NCBI GenBank assembly: GCA_030690405.1
Contig: JAUYGU010000003.1
Location: 1 to 11,650, forward strand
DNA from: Dehalococcoidia bacterium
Lineage (GTDB): Bacteria; Chloroflexota; Dehalococcoidia; SM23-28-2; RBG-16-64-32
Length of the DNA stretch: 11,650 nt
Direction: 5' to 3'
Both the position numbers and the translations under genes were made by a program. Within the stretch, counting starts at the first letter, position 1. The number at the start of each line of letters is the position of its first letter. The notes under the pieces are model-generated. The model saw nothing but the letters and a program-made list of their open reading frames with translations, was not told the origin of the DNA and did no database searches. Below are positions 6,845-11,650 of the stretch, in pieces.

Positions 6845-7009
6845 GACCAGCAAGGGCAGGCGACCTGGCTCCCCCGGTACGCCGATGAATCGGGCCCGGG
6901 GATACAGTTGCGGGACAGCGCCGGCCTCTCACCGGCTTCGCTTTTGACCCCTGCCCCCCGGCGACGAGTGGCCCACCGCCGAGGGGTCGCGGGGACCCCT
7001 GCCAACGCT
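6845..7009 (-). promoter_or_regulatory. Cobalamin riboswitch
   Basis: The minus strand carries the conserved B12 elements in order: an AAAAGCGAAGCCGGTG block (6945-6930), a CCGGCGCTG segment, the near-invariant CCCGCAACTG (6914-6905) and GAGCCAGGTCGCCTGCC (6871-6855). The ends close by pairing of GGCAGG (7003-6998) with CCTGCC (6860-6855), the P2-type helix, flanked by AGC/GCT (7009-7007 with 6851-6849). The aptamer is expected to bind adenosylcobalamin or a related cobalamin and switch the downstream operon off; the peripheral class (Ado- or aquo-type) was not determined. Outer boundaries are approximate. Confidence 0.95.
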
Positions 7010-7025
7010 ATTCAGTTGCATACGC

Positions 7026-7054
7026 ACTCTAGCGCCGGCGCGGGCCGCCGTCAA
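7026..7054 (-). promoter_or_regulatory. Promoter of the riboswitch-btuFCD-pduO operon
   Basis: On the minus strand TTGACG (7054-7049), a 17-base spacer and TAGAGT (7031-7026) make a good housekeeping-type promoter. The predicted start near 7019 is about ten bases before the first riboswitch helix, exactly where a leader should begin. Confidence 0.7.
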
Positions 7055-7068
7055 GCCGCAGCCGGGCG

Positions 7069-7097
7069 TTGAACCCCCGCCGCGGAAGGCATAGGAT
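7069..7097 (+). promoter_or_regulatory. Promoter of the SDR gene
   Basis: TTGAAC (7069-7074), 17 bases, then TAGGAT (7092-7097); the start would be near 7104, giving a leader of about 35 bases. It lies back to back with the B12 operon promoter, with only 14 bases between the two -35 boxes. Confidence 0.5.
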
Positions 7098-7139
7098 TAC
7101 CTGCGAGACCAACACACCTATTCGCAAGGGGCAAGAGCG

Positions 7140-7931
7140 ATGGACCTCGGACTCAAGGGCAAAGCGGCACTGGTGGGTGGCTCCAGCAAAGGGATCGGGC
7201 GGGCCGTCGCCATCGGCCTGGCGCGGGAAGGCTGCAACGTCTGCGTCTGCGCCCGCGATAACGCCGCCCTGGCGGAGACCGCGCACGTCATCCGCAGCGA
7301 GACGGACGCCGAGGTCTTCTCGTTGGTCTGCGACATGGCCCGCTACGAGGACATCAAGCGGGTAGTGCAGGAGACGGCCAACACGTTCGGGAGGCTGGAC
7401 ATCCTGGTGAACAACGCCGGCGGGCCCCGCACCGGTACCTTCGACGACATGGACGAGACTGACTGGCTGAGCGCGATCAACCAGAACCTCATGTCGGCCA
7501 TCCGCACGACGCGGGAGGCGCTGCCCTTCCTCAGGCGCTCGGGCGGCGGCCGCATCATCAACATCACGTCCATCGCCGTGAAGACGCCGATCGACCGGCT
7601 GATCCTCTCGAACACCGCCCGCCTCGGGCTCATCGGAATGGCGAAGACCTTATCGCGGGAGCTGGCGCCGGAGGGGATCACGGTGAACAACGTCTGCCCC
7701 GGAAACATCGCCACGGAGCGGCTGATAGCGCTCATCGAGGAGCGCGCCCAGAAGGACGGGCTCAAGATGGAGGAAGCGATCGCGATCGAAGAGCGGCGGG
7801 TGCCGATGGGCCACCTGGGCGACCCGGAGGACGTGGCTAACCTCGTGGTGTTCCTCGCCTCCGCCAGGGCGCACTACATCACCGGCACGACAGTTCAGGT
7901 GGACGGCGGCAGCACCATTTCGGTCTTCTAG
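7140..7931 (+). CDS. SDR-family oxidoreductase with non-canonical active site
   Basis: This 263-residue protein has the classical short-chain dehydrogenase/reductase fold, with FabG-like features: a nucleotide-binding glycine motif GGSSKGIG (13-20, where the usual first residue is Thr), NNAGG (91-95), the active-site Asn helix (N116), the catalytic-strand serine S144 in NITS, the PGNI segment after strand six and a closing VQVDGGST. Thirteen residues after S144, where YxxxK should stand, the sequence is S157-N-T-A-R161, so both the catalytic Tyr and Lys are missing. This fits the SDR subgroup described as BKR-like with an imperfect tetrad (LSN..R) rather than a true 3-oxoacyl-ACP reductase; many databases would call it FabG. 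Substrate and even catalysis are uncertain. The ATG has only a weak, distant AAGGGG. It is transcribed alone, divergent from the B12 operon. Confidence 0.93.
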   Translation: MDLGLKGKAALVGGSSKGIGRAVAIGLAREGCNVCVCARDNAALAETAHVIRSETDAEVFSLVCDMARYEDIKRVVQETANTFGRLDILVNNAGGPRTGTFDDMDETDWLSAINQNLMSAIRTTREALPFLRRSGGGRIINITSIAVKTPIDRLILSNTARLGLIGMAKTLSRELAPEGITVNNVCPGNIATERLIALIEERAQKDGLKMEEAIAIEERRVPMGHLGDPEDVANLVVFLASARAHYITGTTVQVDGGSTISVF

Positions 7932-7951
7932 GCACGCCCCGCTGAAGCGCA

Positions 7952-7986
7952 AGGCGCTCCCCAATTGAGGGAGCGCCTCTTGTTGT
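7952..7986 (+). terminator. Intrinsic terminator after the SDR gene
   Basis: AGGCGCTCCC (7952-7961), a seven-base loop and GGGAGCGCCT (7969-7978) form a perfect 10-bp stem followed by the T-rich CTTGTTGT. It lies in the short gap between convergent genes (SDR stop at 7931, binding-protein stop at 8005), so it may stop transcription from both sides, but the T-rich tail is on the plus side only. Confidence 0.85.
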
Positions 7987-8004
7987 CCGTTCGCGGCTTC
8001 GGCG

Positions 8005-9999
8005 CTACTCGCGCCCCTCGTAGCTGGGGTCGTCCCTGTCCAGCCAGGTGTTGGCGTTCCAGTGGTTGTTGCCGAACCAGGGGGCTGTGTAGCGGTTCTT
8101 GTAGTACGGCCATGACACCGCCGCCGTCACCAGCGTGGCGTAGTCCAGCCGCGCGAAGGCCGCCGAGGTGGGGGCCAGGGTCTCCACCGGCCCACTGCCG
8201 TCCGGCTTCATGCCCAGGATCATCCGCTGGATCTGGTAGCCGATCTCGCGCCGCTTGTCCTCATCGAACTCGCGGCGCTGGGCGTCCAGCAGCGCGTCCA
8301 GGTCGGGATCGCTAACGCCGAATGAGTTCTTGGGGCCGCCGGTGTGGAAGTACGGGTAGACCCAGTCGTCCAGGTCTATCCAGCCGTTGTCGAACCCCCA
8401 GGACGCGATCATCGTGTCGCACCCCTTGAGGAGCCCTTCGGCTATCTGCGGGTAGGCGCGGATCACCTGCTTCTTGACGTTGGCGCTGAGGTTCTGACGC
8501 AGCCCCTCGATGAAGCTGGGGGCGAAGTCAGGGATGTACGAGGGCTGGTCCGCGAAGACGAACTCCAGCTCCGGGCTGCCCGCCTCTTGGTAGAGCTGCT
8601 TCGCCAGCGCCAGGTCCTCCTCGCGCTCCGCCTGGCTGAACCGGTAGCCGGGGATCTTCCTCAGGTCCTCCTGCGGGAGGGCCCACTTGGCGATCGCCGG
8701 GCCCACCGGGCCGCAGAGCGCCGCCTCCCCTGCCCAGACGAAGTCCATCACCTGCTGGCGGTCCGCCGCCAGGTGAACGGCCTTGCGCAGCCGCGGGTCC
8801 GACCAGGGCGTGCAGGGGGCGCCGTTGATGTTATCAAATACCTTGAAGCGGGTGTTCACCCAGCCGGAGACGACTTCCCGCAGGAACTCCAGCTCCGGCA
8901 TCTCGTCTTTGATATCGAACACCCACGACGGATCGCCGGAGCCGCCGGCTACATCGAGCTTCTTGCCGCGGAACAGCGACTCGTTGCTGGCGTTGTCGAC
9001 GATGAAGAAGGAGGTGTAGCCATCCAGATAGGGCCGCCCCAGCTCCGGCTTGTCCCAGCCGAACCAGTCCGGGTTGCGGTAGACGTTGATCTCCTGGAGG
9101 GAGGTCAGCTTCCCCCACATGAAGGGGCCGGTGCCGATCATCCGGCTCTGCGGCTCTGAGTGCGGGAACTCCAGAGTGTCGCGCTCCTGGTCCACGACCT
9201 CCTTCGGGATGATGAAGGCGTTAGTGTCAGCCAGGAAGTGCAGCAGCGGAGCCACCGGCCCGTCGGTGGTGATCTTGATCGTGTAGTCGTCTATCTTCTC
9301 GATCTTCTCCATCGTCTTGTACTGGCTGGAGCGGTAGAACAGAGCGAAGCGAGGGCTACTTTCGTTCTTCTGCCGTTCAAAGCTGTAGATGACGTCGTCG
9401 GCGGTGAGCTCACGTCCGGGCAGGCCGGGGAACTTCTGGGCGGCGTTCTTGATCTCCAGCTTGTCGCGGACGTCGGACGGGACGCTGGCGGGGTCGTGGA
9501 ACTTCACTCCCTTTCGCAGGTGGATGATGTACTCCGTCGGCGCGTTGGGATCGCCGATGATTTCGGGCATGCCGTCGGCCAGGTCGGGCTCACTGATCTG
9601 CGCCCCGTGGGACACGTACTTGTACAGCTTGCTGAAGACGGCGGAGTGACCGCTGTACAGGGGGCCGAACTGGGTCAGGTGTGGGTCGAACGTGTCCAGC
9701 ACAAGCGCGTCGAACCCCGTGAAGCGGAGCATGCCGCCGGTCATCCCTTCCGGCGCCGGTATGAACTCCCGCCGGGCGTCCGAGGGTTCAAGGTCGGGCG
9801 GATGGTCGCCCCAGAACGTCCCGTTGCCCCCCGGGGTGGGCGTCTTCTTGCCGTTGGTGGTTGTGGTGGTGCCACCGCCGCCGCAGCCCAGGATGCTGGC
9901 CGCCGCCAGTCCGCTGCCTCCCAGCACCACTCCCCCCAGCAATCGGCGTCGTGTCACACGCCCGCGCCAGAAGTTCTTCCAGTAGTCGGACTCCGCCAT
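8005..9999 (-). CDS. Family 5 (peptide/nickel-type) solute-binding Tat lipoprotein
   Basis: This 664-residue extracytoplasmic binding protein serves the adjacent Dpp/Opp-type permeases. Its N-terminus has a twin-arginine motif, T-R-R-R-L-L (16-21), a hydrophobic stretch and ILGC with the predicted lipidated cysteine C39, followed by a Gly/Thr/Pro-rich linker (40-61). It is therefore probably exported folded and then lipid-anchored. Family 5 signatures include GVKFHDP (164-170) and LTADDVIYSFER (188-199). In most relatives these nearly adjoin, but here about 17 residues lie between. Total length is well above the usual 500-550. Several conserved Trp/Tyr residues near the C-terminus may line the binding site. 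The ATG at 9997-9999 has a good AAGGAG site. The ligand (oligopeptide, nickel, sugar or other) cannot be read from sequence. It is the last gene of the operon, whereas binding-protein genes usually come first. Confidence 0.92.
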   Translation of the reverse strand: MAESDYWKNFWRGRVTRRRLLGGVVLGGSGLAAASILGCGGGGTTTTTNGKKTPTPGGNGTFWGDHPPDLEPSDARREFIPAPEGMTGGMLRFTGFDALVLDTFDPHLTQFGPLYSGHSAVFSKLYKYVSHGAQISEPDLADGMPEIIGDPNAPTEYIIHLRKGVKFHDPASVPSDVRDKLEIKNAAQKFPGLPGRELTADDVIYSFERQKNESSPRFALFYRSSQYKTMEKIEKIDDYTIKITTDGPVAPLLHFLADTNAFIIPKEVVDQERDTLEFPHSEPQSRMIGTGPFMWGKLTSLQEINVYRNPDWFGWDKPELGRPYLDGYTSFFIVDNASNESLFRGKKLDVAGGSGDPSWVFDIKDEMPELEFLREVVSGWVNTRFKVFDNINGAPCTPWSDPRLRKAVHLAADRQQVMDFVWAGEAALCGPVGPAIAKWALPQEDLRKIPGYRFSQAEREEDLALAKQLYQEAGSPELEFVFADQPSYIPDFAPSFIEGLRQNLSANVKKQVIRAYPQIAEGLLKGCDTMIASWGFDNGWIDLDDWVYPYFHTGGPKNSFGVSDPDLDALLDAQRREFDEDKRREIGYQIQRMILGMKPDGSGPVETLAPTSAAFARLDYATLVTAAVSWPYYKNRYTAPWFGNNHWNANTWLDRDDPSYEGRE

Positions 10000-10044
10000 T
10001 ACTGTCTCCTTCGGGGACTAACTCTGCCGCGCCCGCTAGCCGTC

Positions 10045-10072
10045 ATTATGGAGGAAATCAGCCAACGCGCAA
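10045..10072 (-). promoter_or_regulatory. Weak candidate internal promoter before the binding-protein gene
   Basis: TTGCGC (10072-10067), 16 bases, CATAAT (10050-10045) on the minus strand. The -10 box is good and the -35 is poor, and it overlaps the end of the permease gene. It would allow extra expression of the binding protein relative to the permeases, which is biologically plausible but unproven. Confidence 0.3.
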
Positions 10073-11059
10073 GCGTGGGTCTAACACGTCCCTGAGAGCA
10101 TCGCCGGCAAGGTTGAAGCCCAGCACCGCCAGGACAATGGCGCCGCCGGCCGCCAGCGTGTGGTAGCCCTCCGCTTCCGGCGGCAGGTAGGCCCTTGTCT
10201 GCTGGAGCATTATCCCCCAGGATGGGTTCTGCGGCACCCGCTGAGGAGCGATGAACGCCAGGGCGGCCTCCGCAAGAATGACGGCGCCCAGGCCGATAGA
10301 GAACACGACAATTATCGGCGCCATGATGTTCGGCAGGATGTGGAACACCATCGTACGCAGGTCGGTGGCGCCGATCACGCGGGCGGCCTCGACGAAGGGC
10401 TGCTCCCGGGTGGAGAGCACCACCCCCCTGACGATGCGCTGGACGCTTGTCACGCCCACGAACCCTAAGCCAAACGCGAGGATCGTCAGGCTCGGCGGAC
10501 GTAAGGAGACCAGCAGGATAAGTATGAGAAGGGCCGGAAACGCCTGGAAGGAGTCCATTATTCGCTGGACGATGGTGTCCAGCCAGCCGCGGAAGTAGGC
10601 GGAGACCACGCCCACGGTGGTGCCGATGACGGTGGCGAACATCAACGCCCACAAGCCGATGAACAGGGAGCGCCGCGCCGCGAACACCATCCGCGAGTAG
10701 GTATCGCGGCCGCCCTTGTCCGTGCCCAGCCAGTGATCGGCGCTGGGCTGGTTGTAGCGGGCGATGCGGCCGGTGTTCACATCACGGAATATCGCCTCGG
10801 CGTCGAAGCGGGCCAGCCAGGGCTTGCCCAGCTCGAACCCCAGCGGCCGCGAGGGCAGGTCCGGCGTCCCGAACTCCGCCTTGGGAGTCCCCAGCGTCAT
10901 CGCCAGCATTGTGATCACGATGAGCATGCCAAAAGCGCCAAGGGGCTTGCGCCGCGTGAACTTCCAGATATTGGCGGCTACGCTAGGCCGCTTCGGCAGC
11001 GTCCACTCCCCGGGCGCCGCGATGACGGCGGGCTGTGCCTGCTGGTCTTCCGCCTGCAC
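10058..11059 (-). CDS. DppC/OppC-type ABC permease
   Basis: This 333-residue inner-membrane protein is one half of the translocation channel of a peptide/nickel-class importer. It has a ~36-residue cytoplasmic tail, a first span (about 40-57) and an external loop ending in the family hallmark HWLGTDKGGRD (109-119). The core spans follow, with the cytoplasmic EAA loop (VEAARVIGATD, 223-233) that docks onto the ATPase. The external loop before the hallmark is about 50 residues and includes a charged RFDAEAIFRDVNTG stretch, longer than in E. coli DppC; this could contact the oversized binding protein. The start is GTG (11057-11059) with a strong GGAGGAG site; the gap to the upstream permease stop is 12 bases, and 58 bases separate it from the binding-protein gene. 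Confidence 0.93.
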   Translation of the reverse strand: MQAEDQQAQPAVIAAPGEWTLPKRPSVAANIWKFTRRKPLGAFGMLIVITMLAMTLGTPKAEFGTPDLPSRPLGFELGKPWLARFDAEAIFRDVNTGRIARYNQPSADHWLGTDKGGRDTYSRMVFAARRSLFIGLWALMFATVIGTTVGVVSAYFRGWLDTIVQRIMDSFQAFPALLILILLVSLRPPSLTILAFGLGFVGVTSVQRIVRGVVLSTREQPFVEAARVIGATDLRTMVFHILPNIMAPIIVVFSIGLGAVILAEAALAFIAPQRVPQNPSWGIMLQQTRAYLPPEAEGYHTLAAGGAIVLAVLGFNLAGDALRDVLDPRLRVG

Positions 11060-11071
11060 TGGTCGCTCCTC

Positions 11072-11650
11072 CTACCCGTACCGAATCCTGGGGTCGAGCC
11101 AGGCGTAGGTAATATCCACCATGAGATTTACGAAGACCAGCGTCACCGCCACAACCAGCACCACGCCCTGTATCACCGGGTAGTCCAGAGTGCTGATCGC
11201 GTTGACCACCCAAAGCCCGATGCCCGGGATGCCAAAGATCGTCTCGAGGATGACGTTGCCGCTGACGATCGTCCCCAGGAGCAGCCCCACTACGGTAAGC
11301 ACGGGGATGAGCGCGTTCTTCAGGGCATGGCGCAGGATTACCACGCGCTCGCGGAGCCCCTTGGCCCAGGCGGTACGTACGTAGTCCTGGCGCATCACCT
11401 CCAGCATCTGAGAGCGGAGGAAGCGCATGATTATCGCCCCGGTGCCCAGCCCGCCTACGATCGCCGGCATGAACATGATCTGAAGGTTCGTCCAGATGTC
11501 CACGCCGCGGCCCGTCTCAAACGGCGGGAACGGGAACAGGTCCTTATAGGTCGTCAGGGGAGGCGTATAGTGCAGCCAGCGCGCAGACCCAAGCAACACG
11601 AACACCGCCAGCACGAAGACGGGGATCCCCAGAAACGCTATCGACACAAA
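11072..11650 (-). CDS. DppB/OppB-type ABC permease (partial, N-terminus beyond window)
   Basis: The C-terminal ~192 residues are present; the frame stays open to the window edge, and a GTG at 11645-11647 is internal, since DppB proteins are usually about 310-340 residues. The EAA loop (YVRTAWAKGLRERVV), which binds the ATPase, and the family signature around ETIFGIPGIGLW are clear, with spans before and after and the usual DPRIRYG ending. A long external loop (HYTPPLTTYKDLFPFPPFE) is visible. It pairs with the DppC-like permease just downstream. The cognate ATPase genes are not in the window and may lie upstream of this gene or elsewhere. Confidence 0.92.
   Translation of the reverse strand, partial: FVSIAFLGIPVFVLAVFVLLGSARWLHYTPPLTTYKDLFPFPPFETGRGVDIWTNLQIMFMPAIVGGLGTGAIIMRFLRSQMLEVMRQDYVRTAWAKGLRERVVILRHALKNALIPVLTVVGLLLGTIVSGNVILETIFGIPGIGLWVVNAISTLDYPVIQGVVLVVAVTLVFVNLMVDITYAWLDPRIRYG

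Noticed and set aside
5598..6947. Long open frame on the plus strand opposite btuC, btuF and the riboswitch
   Set aside because: It is antisense to clear genes and to a structured RNA, its product is Arg/Gly-rich and low in complexity, and such frames are expected in GC-rich DNA.
8344..10095. Two long plus-strand open frames opposite the binding-protein gene
   Set aside because: Their products resemble no family and reflect the codon bias of the minus-strand gene; one also crosses the intergenic region and runs into the next gene.

Overview
The window is a GC-rich bacterial chromosome segment, densely coding and mostly transcribed right to left. It carries twelve genes (ten minus-strand genes are complete or nearly so, two of them cut by the window edges, plus one plus-strand gene). 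Lipoprotein-type binding proteins, a Tat-exported lipoprotein, a vitamin B12 salvage operon and R2-like diiron proteins together would suit a Chloroflexota (Dehalococcoidia or SAR202-like) genome. That placement is a weak inference, because there is no rRNA or marker gene here.

Layout from left to right. Positions 1-2225 hold two paralogous minus-strand genes of the ferritin-like/R2-like diiron superfamily. The right-hand one (1143-2225) keeps all six expected metal ligands. The left-hand one (1-976, cut by the window start) has the first EXXH motif changed to AXXQ and carries an N-terminal tandem duplication of about 62 residues. Next is a rhomboid protease gene (2412-3110), bracketed by three 20-base hairpins with different stems but the same TTCA/TGAA loop, which look like REP-type elements.

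Positions 3234-7054 form a complete cobalamin uptake and activation unit read leftward: a promoter, a cobalamin riboswitch, an intrinsic terminator, a second hairpin that covers the ribosome binding site, then btuF, btuC, btuD and a PduO-type adenosyltransferase gene. The btuF-btuC and btuC-btuD pairs overlap by GTGA, so translation is probably coupled. The cell would import a corrinoid, adenosylate it and shut the operon down when cobalamin is plentiful.

A divergent plus-strand gene (7140-7931) encodes an SDR-family protein in which the usual YxxxK catalytic pair is replaced by SxxxR; a strong hairpin terminator follows it. Positions 8005-11650 hold a leftward peptide/nickel-type ABC import operon: a DppB-like permease (cut by the window end), a DppC-like permease and a large Tat-lipoprotein binding protein. 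No ATPase gene is visible in the window.

The most interesting features are the intact plus degenerate diiron pair, the apparent double lock on the B12 operon, the hairpin family around the rhomboid gene, and the non-canonical SDR active site. No CRISPR array, tRNA, rRNA or transposase was seen.
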